A stretch of 64,000 bases of DNA from Paenarthrobacter nicotinovorans (GTDB lineage Bacteria; Actinomycetota; Actinomycetes; Actinomycetales; Micrococcaceae), in contig NZ_CP089294.1 of NCBI RefSeq assembly GCF_021919345.1, forward strand, positions 1 through 64,000, read 5' to 3'. Both the position numbers and the translations under genes were made by a program. The notes below the pieces were generated by a model. It did no database searches. It was not told the DNA's origin and saw only the letters and a program-made list of their open reading frames with translations. Below, piece by piece: positions 17,241 to 24,887 of this stretch. The stretch's first letter is position 1. Each line of letters begins with the position of its first letter.

Positions 17241-18138
17241 ACCCATCAAGATGACACTGCTGGACGGAAAGGACGACGGCAGAAGGTTCCTCACCGACAA
17301 GTTCGGCGAAATCAACAGCGCAGCCCCACCGCCGCCAGCAGATAAACCCGCCTTCCTAGCTACCAGAGAACACCGACGCTTCACCGAGTTCGCCAATACG
17401 GTCCGCCGCCACCGCTACATCGGTCTCTGCTGGGGACCAGCCGGCGTCGGCAAAACACTCTCGGCACGTCACTACGCAGCAGTGGACGAATGGGATGCCT
17501 GGCAAGCCACACTCACCGAGGAAGCCCAACCCGTCCCGCAAAGAATCCTTGACGCGCGGACGGCGTTCTACACACCCACGGTCGCAGCGACCGTGCGGCA
17601 GATCGACCAGGGACTGCCCACCGCCTGCCAGCAGATCTCCTACGCAGTGGACTACGCCGAACACGGAGTCATAGACCCCTTTCTGCACACGGAATCGCGA
17701 TCCAGCGCACACACCCAGCTCCTCATCATCGACGAAGCTGACCGCCTCAAGGCCACAGGCCTGGAACAAGTACGGGACTACTACGACCGCCACACCATGG
17801 GAGTAATCCTGATCGGTATGCCAGGAATCGAAAAACGGCTAGCCCGTTACCCCCAGCTCTACAGCCGGATCGGATTCGCCCACGAGTTTCGACCACTGAC
17901 CACCGACGAGCTCACGGCAGTACTTTCGCAACGGATCCACTCAGGCCCCCAAAACCCGGATGAATACCTCGGATACTCGACAGCAGTCGCGACCATCGCC
18001 AGAATAACGGGCGGCAACTTCCGCCTCGTGGACCGACTTCTCACCCAGGTACATCGCATCCAAGCCCTCAACCACCTGGACGCGCTAACCCCCGAGGTCG
18101 TGGACGCAGCCAGAGAAACGCTCCTGATCGGCCACTAA
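17221..18138 (+). CDS. tniB: TniB-type AAA ATPase
   Basis: 305 residues. Walker A is GPAGVGKT at 72-79 and Walker B is LLIIDEADRL at about 163. A sensor region around GVILIGMPGIEKRLARYPQ is typical of TniB/IstB-like transposition regulators, which select targets and activate the DDE transposase. It overlaps tniA by 20 nt. The stop lies 39 bp from the right end of the element. No tniQ gene is present. Confidence 0.88.
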   Translation: MCMKPIRPIKMTLLDGKDDGRRFLTDKFGEINSAAPPPPADKPAFLATREHRRFTEFANTVRRHRYIGLCWGPAGVGKTLSARHYAAVDEWDAWQATLTEEAQPVPQRILDARTAFYTPTVAATVRQIDQGLPTACQQISYAVDYAEHGVIDPFLHTESRSSAHTQLLIIDEADRLKATGLEQVRDYYDRHTMGVILIGMPGIEKRLARYPQLYSRIGFAHEFRPLTTDELTAVLSQRIHSGPQNPDEYLGYSTAVATIARITGGNFRLVDRLLTQVHRIQALNHLDALTPEVVDAARETLLIGH

Positions 18139-18177
18139 GCCCGACCATTTTCAAGCCAAATAGCACTGCGGTTCACA

Positions 18178-18734
18178 GCTATGCGCGCGTCTCGACGAAC
18201 AGTCAGGACCTCACAGCTCAACGGAATGCGTTGCTTGCCTTGGGCGTGGGGGAGAAGCAGATCTACGTAGACCACGGACTGACGGGAACAAACCGAGTTC
18301 GTCCCGGGCTACGTGAAGCGATGGCAGCGTGCAGGGCGGGGGATACCCTCGTAGTCACCAAACTCGACCGGCTGGCACGATCCCTTTCCGACGCACGGGA
18401 CATAGCGGATGAACTAACGGCGAAAGGGGTGGCGCTGAGTTTGGGCGGAAGCACGCACGATCCCACCGACCCGGTCGGCCGGTTGCTGTTCAACGTTCTG
18501 GGAATGGTTGCTGAGTTCGAGGCGGACCTTATCCGGATGCGCACCCGAGAAGGAATGGCTGTGGCCAGAGCCAAAGGCCGGCTGAAGGGCAAGCAGCCGA
18601 AGCTATCGAACACACAGCGCAAACATTTGCTAAAGCTGCACGACGCTGGAGAGCACACCCAGGCCGAGCTCGCTGAACTGTTCGGCGTTTCCAGGACGAC
18701 GGTGTACCGCGAACTCCAACGACGCTCCACCTGA
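18178..18734 (+). pseudogene. Body of the serine resolvase split by the transposon
   Basis: Reading from 18182 gives YARVSTNSQDLTAQRNALLAL and then an intact catalytic and DNA-binding region (KLDRLARS, MVAEFEADLIRMRTREG, QAELAELFGVSRTTVYREL). The Met and first codons are missing here and lie at 12061. A shorter frame from TTG 18231 would lack the catalytic Ser, so an active product is unlikely. The original protein would have begun M-K-I-G-Y-A-R-V-S-T. Confidence 0.85.
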
Positions 18735-18810
18735 AGTCCCGTGAGGTGTCCGGTTGACGGGCAAAGCCCTGCATGGTCTTCGCCACCTCGCGTAGAGCAT
18801 CCACGTCTGC

Positions 18811-18866
18811 GTCGTACCAAAAGTTGTCTCCGTTACACGGACTTATTGCCTGACTTTTGGTACGAC
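18811..18866. repeat. 14-bp perfect inverted repeat
   Basis: GTCGTACCAAAAGT (18811-18824) and ACTTTTGGTACGAC (18853-18866) enclose a 28-nt spacer. This is between the split resolvase gene and the cyclase region. It could be a recombination or transposon end structure. The stretch 18735-19270 holds no convincing gene. Confidence 0.5.
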
Positions 18867-18932
18867 ATACGGGACGGTTACGTTTCGCGGAATCCTGCGG
18901 AAACTGATGAGGTTGCGAGTGCACCCAAGGTG

Positions 18933-18962
18933 GGTGTCCCACTTCTAAGGAAGTGGGACACC
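18933..18962. repeat. Palindrome bracketing the cyclase module, copy 1
   Basis: GGTGTCCCACTTC (18933-18945), TAAG, GAAGTGGGACACC (18950-18962): 13-bp perfect arms. Positions 18933-18959 are identical to 22947-22973 on the far side of the Pycsar-like genes. Confidence 0.75.
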
Positions 18963-19270
18963 TAAATATGGACACACTCTCTTACAGGGAACTGTGACCC
19001 GTCTACCGTGCCGTGGAGCCATCATCCGTGAGTTGGCCTGGAATGCCAAAGGTCCAATCAACTTGTACGTTCGCCTGGCGAGCTGGACGCGAAATTCCGG
19101 GCTGCCTTACACGATTTGGGCGTGAACGACGAAGTTCAGCAAACCGGCTGCTAGATGCCATACCTCCCAACTCTGCGGGGTAATTGAAGATGCTCTTCGC
19201 CTACTGCACTGGCGCAATATTGTCGTGCCCGGACGCTAATCTTTGAATAACTAATAAGGAGCAAGACGTC

Positions 19271-20242
19271 GTGGAACTTGAAGAACTCTTGGATGCTGTT
19301 GGCAAGCGAACCGCTGACCGGTTCGAACGGATGCCCACCGTCGAGCACAAAAGTTCACTGGACTTGGACAGTCTGCCGGTAGACGCCAAAACCTGGCACC
19401 GTCTCAGCGATCTCGTTGCAGTCTTCTTTGATCTGAAGTCCTCTACCAGCCTGGAGAAAGGCCGACGAGCTGCCAGCACCGCAAGCATCTATGACGCCGG
19501 TGTAGGAGGTGTGGTGAAAATCCTCGATGCGTTCGGCGCGGACTTCGTCGACATCCAGGGGGACGGTGGTTTCGGGCTGTTCTGGGGCGAAGGGAGATAC
19601 GAAAAGGCAATGTGCGCAGCGATCTCCATCCGGACATTCAGCCATGACTTCACGCAGAAGCTTGAGAAGAAGTGGCCTGAAGCGCCATCCACAGGGTTCA
19701 AAGTGGGCGTCGCGAGTGGTTCGATCCTCGTCAAAAAGGTTGGATTACCCAGACACCTCGACTTGCAGGAGCCGGTCTGGGCTGGCAAACCGGTAAATTA
19801 CGCAGCTAAAGCAGCGCAGCAAACCGACCCCGAAGACATCCTGGTGACAGGAAGCGTATGGGATGAAATCGAAGACAACGACTACCTCGTGTTCTCGTGC
19901 GGATGCGACGACAGTAATCCAAGAGCAGCATCACCAAGTTTGCTCTGGGAGGCACGGACGCTGGAACACATCCCCGATGATGAACAGTTTGGCCAATCAT
20001 TGAAGAGCGGGTGGTGCTCGATCCACGGGGAAGAGTTCTGCAACGCCATACTTGCCGGTGAGACGGCGAGGCCAGGAGTGCCAGAGAAGGCTATGCACGG
20101 CCGAAACCTTCTCGCATCCGGTTCTATCGAGAAGAACGCAGCGTCGAAACGGCGACGGCTGGCCAAGGAGGAACTGCGCAAAGAGTTCGCCCTGGAACAA
20201 AGCAAAGAACTTCGTGCTCTGCTGGACGAACTGTCACGTTAG
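19271..20242 (+). CDS. Class III nucleotide cyclase, extended C-terminus (Pycsar-like module)
   Basis: 323 residues from GTG 19271, which has AAGGAGC 9 nt upstream. The cyclase homology domain covers about 45-200: metal-binding Asp54 in FFDLKSST and Asp98 in DIQGDGGFGLF, then VGVASGSILVKK and NYAAKAAQ. The C-terminal 100 residues are Cys- and charge-rich and end in a coiled helix; I do not recognise that part. It converges on the membrane-effector gene at 20372. In Pycsar, such cyclases make cCMP or cUMP upon phage infection. The nucleotide made here is unknown. Confidence 0.75.
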   Translation: MELEELLDAVGKRTADRFERMPTVEHKSSLDLDSLPVDAKTWHRLSDLVAVFFDLKSSTSLEKGRRAASTASIYDAGVGGVVKILDAFGADFVDIQGDGGFGLFWGEGRYEKAMCAAISIRTFSHDFTQKLEKKWPEAPSTGFKVGVASGSILVKKVGLPRHLDLQEPVWAGKPVNYAAKAAQQTDPEDILVTGSVWDEIEDNDYLVFSCGCDDSNPRAASPSLLWEARTLEHIPDDEQFGQSLKSGWCSIHGEEFCNAILAGETARPGVPEKAMHGRNLLASGSIEKNAASKRRRLAKEELRKEFALEQSKELRALLDELSR

Positions 20243-20371
20243 CTCCCGGCCCAGAGGACCGCGCACCCTGCCGGCGAGGGAGCTGGGCCGAGCTGCCGAT
20301 AAGCCAAGCCACCGCCATCGCGGGGGTGGTACCTGACTGCCCTCACTGGGACAGTGTGACACTTCGCAACG

Positions 20372-20944
20372 CTACTGTATGGATGCCCGCACGAGCAGTC
20401 CGCAGGTCAGCAGACTGATCCCGCCGATGGAGGCGCAAATCATGGACAGTTTCACCAGCAGATGCTTGGTCCATGCGATTCGGCTCATGCCAATGAGCTG
20501 TTTTGTCAGTACCGGGAGCAGGTCCGTCTGCTTGATCTTGTCTTGCAGCGGTCCTGCGTCCCAGTAGCGAAGGTGCCCGAAGTAGATGAAGTTCTCAGGC
20601 CATTCTTTCCCCACGTGGCGCATCCGCAGCCGCGGCATGACAACCCACATGGCGCAACCAGCGGCGACTACCAGCGCGACTATAGCGAGGTAGTAGGTGA
20701 CCTGTTGCAGACATCCCTGCAGGGCTCCAAACAGGCGGCCCTCCGCGGAGAGCGCAACGATGGTAGTGATCCCGGCTGATTCCAGTGCAACAGCGAAAGC
20801 GGCTTTGGCGTCAACCTTGCCGGTCCAGTCCACCAGCGCTGCGTGTATCTTCCAAGTGGTCTCCAGCGCCTCTTTATCAGATTTGACGGGTTCGGGGTCA
20901 GCCGGTGCGGCTCTTCGCAGCTGCTTTTTGATGAACGTGATCAC
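20372..20944 (-). CDS. PycTM-like membrane effector
   Basis: 190 residues from GTG 20944, which overlaps the cyclase stop (GTGA). A longer frame to 21019 would lie inside the cyclase gene and is rejected. The opening ETTWKIHAALVDWTGKVDAKAAFAV is typical of Pycsar transmembrane effectors. Hydrophobic segments follow at about residues 58-70, 84-108 and at the C-terminus (about 165-187). In known systems the effector binds a cyclic pyrimidine nucleotide and damages the membrane to stop phage growth. Confidence 0.75.
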   Translation of the reverse strand: MITFIKKQLRRAAPADPEPVKSDKEALETTWKIHAALVDWTGKVDAKAAFAVALESAGITTIVALSAEGRLFGALQGCLQQVTYYLAIVALVVAAGCAMWVVMPRLRMRHVGKEWPENFIYFGHLRYWDAGPLQDKIKQTDLLPVLTKQLIGMSRIAWTKHLLVKLSMICASIGGISLLTCGLLVRASIQ

Positions 20945-21639
20945 GGTTGCCAATGGTAAGTGGTTCCGTAAACGGTTACCGATTTTGATCCGTAGGTGTG
21001 GGTGCCGGCCGAACTCCACATGTCCACGCCCTTCGTGTACCGGGTCTCATCGCTCAGATCTTGGAGGACAGCAGCGGTGATGTTAATGGCGTTGCCGCTA
21101 CGGATTTCGCTGAGTTTAGCTGCGACGCTGGGAGCATGTCCGATGGAAATGATGTCGTTCTGTCCGTGGACTCCGCCGCGAACGAGCATCGCCGTGCCTG
21201 TGTCGATACCTATTCCATGCCCCATGGTCCATTGAAGGCTGTCCCACTTTTTCTTGAGGGCAGGATTGATCACGTTTCTCACGGCCCAGGAGATGTTGAG
21301 GGCGGCTTTGGCTGCGTGGGCGTTCTTGTCCTGTCCTATGAAGATGCCCATGACTCGGTCGCCATCGAAGCTTCGGATTTTGCCTCCACGGGCGCGGATG
21401 ATTCGGGATGCCGCGTTCAGGTAGCACCGGATAATCTTTGCCGCCGCCCAGTCGTGGTGCCCCTGGGCCAGGCCCGTGGAGTCAGCCATGTCGGCATAGA
21501 GGTAGGTCGCGTCCAACCGTACCGCTCCGTTGCCGAGTGCGATGTCCGTGGTCTCTGGCACGATCTGCCCATTGCGGATGTCCCATCCGGGTGCCAGCAC
21601 GCCGTTGATGCCTTCCACCACTTGTTCTTGCAGTCCCAC
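20941..21639 (-). CDS. Pycsar-type class III cyclase, second copy
   Basis: 232 residues from GTG 21639 with GAGAAGGGA upstream. Metal-binding Asp50 (YLYADMADST) and Asp94 (SFDGDRVMGIF) are both present. The conserved helix IIRCYLNAASRIIRARGG and the dimer-arm region DTGTAMLVRGGVHGQND match its tandem neighbour. It has no sensor domain; the catalytic domain is alone, as in PycC. It is coupled to the effector gene by a 4-nt overlap, so this copy is the most likely partner. Confidence 0.82.
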   Translation of the reverse strand: MGLQEQVVEGINGVLAPGWDIRNGQIVPETTDIALGNGAVRLDATYLYADMADSTGLAQGHHDWAAAKIIRCYLNAASRIIRARGGKIRSFDGDRVMGIFIGQDKNAHAAKAALNISWAVRNVINPALKKKWDSLQWTMGHGIGIDTGTAMLVRGGVHGQNDIISIGHAPSVAAKLSEIRSGNAINITAAVLQDLSDETRYTKGVDMWSSAGTHTYGSKSVTVYGTTYHWQP

Positions 21640-21673
21640 GCTTAGGGGTCCCTTCTCTCAGTGCCGGCGGATG

Positions 21674-22390
21674 TTAGGAAATGCTCCAGCGCCAAGTCGA
21701 TCCATAGATGGTGTAGCCCAACTGATCTTTACCGAGGTCTGTCCACATGTTCTTCTTGTTGGGTCCGCCGTACTTGGAGGAATCCAGGAGCATGTTGTAG
21801 CTCGCTGCTGATATGTAAGTGGAGTAAGTGGTGGGAAGCGCCGCCATTTTGGCTGCGTTGTTGGCTGCGTTTCCCACCCAGACAAGGTCATTACTTCCCC
21901 GGATACCAGTTCGTGCGACGAACAGGGCAGAGGTGTCGACCCCTACTTTCTGCTTCAGCACGTAGGTGGACTTGGGGTAGCTGGCTTTGATGGCGGGTTG
22001 GAGTATCTCTTGAACCGCCCAATTGATCCTCAGCCCGCATTTGGCGGCGTCGGTGTTTTTGGTGTTGCCGATGAAGACGGCCATGATGCGGTCGCCGTCG
22101 AACGAAGTGATCACGCCTCCATGTGCCCGGATTATCCTTCCGGCGGTGTAGAGGTAGTTCTTGTAGACCTCCGCGGCGAACCAGTCCTTTTTTCCTTTGA
22201 CCAGCTGGGTTGATTCTGCCAGATCGGCATAAAGGACGGTGGCGTCGACCTTCACGGCCTCATTGCCGAGCTTGATGTCTTCCGTAGCGGGGACCTTCTG
22301 TCCGTTGCGGGTCGTCCACGCTCCTGCGTGTGTCCGGTTGGCATAGTCCTGGAGGTCAGTGAGTAATGACATGTTCGTAGGTTCTTTCAT
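21674..22390 (-). CDS. Pycsar-type class III cyclase, first copy
   Basis: 238 residues from ATG 22390; an internal ATG at 22372 with AAAGAA upstream is an alternative. Metal-binding Asp56 (VLYADLAEST) and Asp100 (SFDGDRIMAVF) are present, with QKVGVDTSALFVARTGIRGSNDLVWVG and NNAAKMAAL downstream, the standard Pycsar cyclase pattern. It precedes the second cyclase by 34 nt in the same direction. The two are clearly related but diverged, so they may make different nucleotides or sense different triggers. Confidence 0.82.
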   Translation of the reverse strand: MKEPTNMSLLTDLQDYANRTHAGAWTTRNGQKVPATEDIKLGNEAVKVDATVLYADLAESTQLVKGKKDWFAAEVYKNYLYTAGRIIRAHGGVITSFDGDRIMAVFIGNTKNTDAAKCGLRINWAVQEILQPAIKASYPKSTYVLKQKVGVDTSALFVARTGIRGSNDLVWVGNAANNAAKMAALPTTYSTYISAASYNMLLDSSKYGGPNKKNMWTDLGKDQLGYTIYGSTWRWSIS

Positions 22391-22594
22391 GGGAAGTCTG
22401 AGCAGCAGAGATGAAGAAGGGCGCCGGACCTATCTGGGAACGCACCGTCTGAAGAATCGGTCTTTGCCCGCGTACTCTCAGCCTCGGGCAGCTCTTCGAC
22501 TCCAGCCTAGTAAAGCACGGGGCGTGGACCGGCTTCGCGTCTGAAAGTTGCGGACCTCGCGGGAGGTAGCCTCCTCACCCGCTTACCGACATGG

Positions 22595-22804
22595 GCGGCC
22601 GCAAACGCATCCAAGATCCGCTCAGCCCGCAAGCTTCTCGACCACGGAACACCACGCCGTGAAGTAGCCGCCAGCCTCGGCGTCTCCGTCCCTACCCTCT
22701 ACAGATGGGTGCCGGCAGCCGGCACTACGGTGGCTTCACAGCAGTTTTTGAGATTTGGTGCAGGTGCCGTCCGGCGATGCAACTATAAGGGCAATGGACT
22801 ATGA
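22595..22804 (+). pseudogene. C-terminal remnant of a serine resolvase
   Basis: An open frame reads KIRSARKLLDHGTPRREVAA followed by SLGVSVPTLYRWVPA, the DNA-binding tail of a Tn3-type resolvase, and stops at TGA 22802-22804. A frameshift near 22600 separates it from a GGRK-like hinge. The catalytic domain is missing. Confidence 0.75.
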
Positions 22805-22888
22805 CGCAGAAAGCAACACCGTGCACGCCACTTCTGACTTTTCCGTGTCCATAGTCCTCGGCACTATTCCCGGATTCCGCTAGACAGA

Positions 22889-22913
22889 GTGCAGCCGACT
22901 TCTGAAAACGACA
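22889..22913 (-). mobile_element. Solitary Tn402/class 1 integron-type terminal repeat
   Basis: Read on the minus strand from 22913, this 25-bp stretch starts TGTCGTTTTCAGAAG and ends CGGCTGCAC. It differs at one base from the terminal repeat known from Tn402 and class 1 integrons (T instead of A at position 16). The element it belonged to lies to the left, on the cyclase side. No partner repeat was found. Confidence 0.7.
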
Positions 22914-22946
22914 GGAATCGTATGGGCGGGGGAGTGTCCCAACGGA

Positions 22947-22973
22947 GGTGTCCCACTTCTAAGGAAGTGGGAC
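22947..22973. repeat. Palindrome bracketing the cyclase module, copy 2
   Basis: 27 bases identical to 18933-18959 (GGTGTCCCACTTC, TAAG, GAAGTGGGAC). A partial copy, GTGTCCCAA, lies just upstream at 22934. Confidence 0.75.
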
Positions 22974-23199
22974 GATTTCCATTGCTTGACATAACCGCGT
23001 TGGGGATCTGGAATTCTGTTGGGAATGAAGAAAGCCTACCGTTGGGGGAAGGTGCACTTCCGAGGACACTAGCCGCTAACCTCCCCCGAGACCGCGGACA
23101 GGAGCCGACTAGCTTCTCCATCACCGGGGAACCAGCGATGAAGGCAAGCGGGTTGCCACGCGGTTGCAATGAGAGAAGGTCAGCATCCCCATCGCATAA

Positions 23200-23229
23200 T
23201 TGTCTGTATGACGACTTCAGGGGTATACT
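23200..23229 (+). promoter_or_regulatory. Sigma70-type promoter for the Abi-associated RNA
   Basis: TTGTCT at 23200-23205 and TATACT at 23224-23229 with 18-bp spacing. Transcription would start near 23236, immediately before the hairpin RNA. Confidence 0.6.
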
Positions 23230-23236
23230 CGATACC

Positions 23237-23289
23237 AACATGGCCAGCCGCCCGCTTCCGTACGGAAGGGACGGCTGGTTCTCTTTAAC
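23237..23289 (+). ncRNA. abiF-type structured RNA upstream of the Abi gene
   Basis: CCAGCCG (23244-23250) pairs with CGGCTGG (23272-23278), and an inner stem CTTCC/GGAAG (23255-23259/23264-23268) closes a GTAC tetraloop. The hairpin sits directly behind the promoter and 12 nt before the Abi_2 ATG. Position and shape fit the published abiF RNA motif, which lies upstream of Abi_2 genes. In related AbiF systems such an RNA acts as the antitoxin. Boundaries are approximate. Confidence 0.7.
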
Positions 23290-24729
23290 ATGGTGGTCTC
23301 ATATGACAAGCCCTTTAAGACCGTCCCGGAGCAGGTAGAGCTGCTACGAACTCGGGGTCTGGATATCGTCGATGAAGACGTCGCGATCCGCTACCTTCAG
23401 AATGTCGGGTACTACAGGCTGAGCGGGTACTGGTTCCCCCTTCGCCAGATTGTTCCCGTACCCACCACGGACCCGCAAATCCTACCTCCCACTAAGGCAA
23501 TTAGTAGGTTCGTGGCCGGCGCAAATTTTGACCACGTCCGCTATATGTATGAGTTTGATCGCCGTCTGAAGCTTCTCGTGTTAGACGGACTAGAACGGGT
23601 CGAAGTGTCCATGCGCTTCCAATTAGGGCATGTCCTGGGCGAGGGGCACCCGTATGCTCATTGCGATATGCACTCGCTCAGTGCTGCATTTACCGAGGTC
23701 GTAGACCCCGAAGACCCCTTGGCACGTTCTCAATGGCTTGCGAGCGAACATGCAAAATGGATGGCAAAAGTTCGGAGTTTGGAAAAAAACTCAAAGGAAG
23801 AGTTTGTAAAGCACTTCAAGACAAAGTACGGGGGTAGGCTTCCAGTATGGGTTGTCACGGAGATTCTTGACTTCGGTGGTATGTCTTATCTGTATTCGGG
23901 ACTCAAGCCGAACCACCGAAATCAGATCGCTGAGCGCTTTGGCTTTGCCGACGCTGCAGGTGGGAATGGAAAGGCTCTTGCTGGCTGGATCGCCAACCTG
24001 AACTACATCCGAAATACCTGTGCACATCACGCACGTTTATGGAACAAGAACATGGCTGTTCAGGGCAAGGAATTGACCGCTATCGAAGAGCTCAGGCACG
24101 CGGAGAATTCCAAGAACAGGGTATACGCGTCGCTGGCAGTGATGGCGTACCTACTCTTGATTAGCAATCCCGACTCGCATTGGCGTCGAGACTTGCTCGA
24201 TTTTATTGATGAGCACAGCTCTCGGGTTGATCTGACCAAGATGGGTTTTCCAGAAAACTGGCGTCAGGAATCAATTTGGGATCTGAAGTACATTCAGGCA
24301 GTCGACCCTGAAACCGCGGAGCGCCGAAGGCTGAGACAGAGCTTCGAATGCGTAAGGACCAGTGACGTAGGTCAAATTATCGCCCCCGAAATGCCACCGA
24401 AAGACGCAGCGACGGAGGTTCGCCGGCGCAGATCACGAAGTCAGCTGATGGCATTGCAACTTGAGGAGGGAGGGGCCTACGACTTCCCGCTGTTTCAATT
24501 GGATGTAGTTCGTAACGAGATACGCCCACTCGTCGCCTATGCAAATGCACGTATTGATGCCAAAAGTAATCCCTGGATTGCTGCTTCTTGGTGGTTATCG
24601 CCCGCGGAAAAGCTCTTGGGCGATACTCCTTTGGAGGCCCTAGAGGCCGGTTCCCTTACCGAAGAAGTCGTGGACGAAATATTGACTCAGCAGTCGATCA
24701 GAGACTTTGCGAGTTCTGAGAGGGCATAA
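23290..24729 (+). CDS. Abi_2-family abortive infection protein (AbiF/AbiD-like)
   Basis: 479 residues. The N-terminal region (YDKPFKTVPEQVELLRTRGL, then YLQNVGYYRLSGYWFPLR) and the middle (FDHVRYMYEFDRRLKLLVLDGLERVEVSMR) are the Abi_2 hallmarks. The HEPN-type active-site signature RNTCAHHARLWN is at about 239-250. Such proteins are RNA-targeting toxins that abort phage infection and are held in check by a cognate structured RNA, present here just upstream. The C-terminal 150 residues are an extension that I do not recognise. Codon use is more AT-rich than that of the neighbours. Confidence 0.85.
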   Translation: MVVSYDKPFKTVPEQVELLRTRGLDIVDEDVAIRYLQNVGYYRLSGYWFPLRQIVPVPTTDPQILPPTKAISRFVAGANFDHVRYMYEFDRRLKLLVLDGLERVEVSMRFQLGHVLGEGHPYAHCDMHSLSAAFTEVVDPEDPLARSQWLASEHAKWMAKVRSLEKNSKEEFVKHFKTKYGGRLPVWVVTEILDFGGMSYLYSGLKPNHRNQIAERFGFADAAGGNGKALAGWIANLNYIRNTCAHHARLWNKNMAVQGKELTAIEELRHAENSKNRVYASLAVMAYLLLISNPDSHWRRDLLDFIDEHSSRVDLTKMGFPENWRQESIWDLKYIQAVDPETAERRRLRQSFECVRTSDVGQIIAPEMPPKDAATEVRRRRSRSQLMALQLEEGGAYDFPLFQLDVVRNEIRPLVAYANARIDAKSNPWIAASWWLSPAEKLLGDTPLEALEAGSLTEEVVDEILTQQSIRDFASSERA

Positions 24730-24887
24730 CACTGAGAGGTATCTTTCCCATCTTCTGAAACCAATCAAGGGCCGCGCTTGAGACTGCTGCCGTACGTACG
24801 CAACGGTCGCTGGCCATCAGAATCAGCACAAACGGGCCATCACGAACTGACTGTCACCTCCTTCCGTAAACGAGGTGGAGTGTCTCA

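Larger units (their letters stand above)
12081..18177. mobile_element. Tn552/Tn402-like transposon (6,097 bp) carrying immunity-like genes
   Basis: The left end starts TGTGACTTTCAGCGG (12081); the right end, read inward from 18177, starts TGTGAACCGCAG. The word CAGCGCTATTTGGC (12114-12127) recurs inverted with one change at 18155-18168, and CAGCGGTAAATGGC (12090-12103) is a related left-end copy. Multiple transposase-binding repeats at one end are a Tn402/Tn7-type trait. GCTATGCGCG is duplicated at 12071-12080 and 18178-18187, directly abutting the ends. Gene content (resolvase, 487-residue DDE transposase, 305-residue AAA ATPase) is the same set as in Tn552. Cargo is 12184-15120. Confidence 0.85.

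Noticed and set aside
15000..18960. Tn3-family transposon
   Set aside because: The large Tn3-type TnpA is absent; the DDE transposase plus AAA ATPase and TGTGA ends indicate a Tn552/Tn402-like element.
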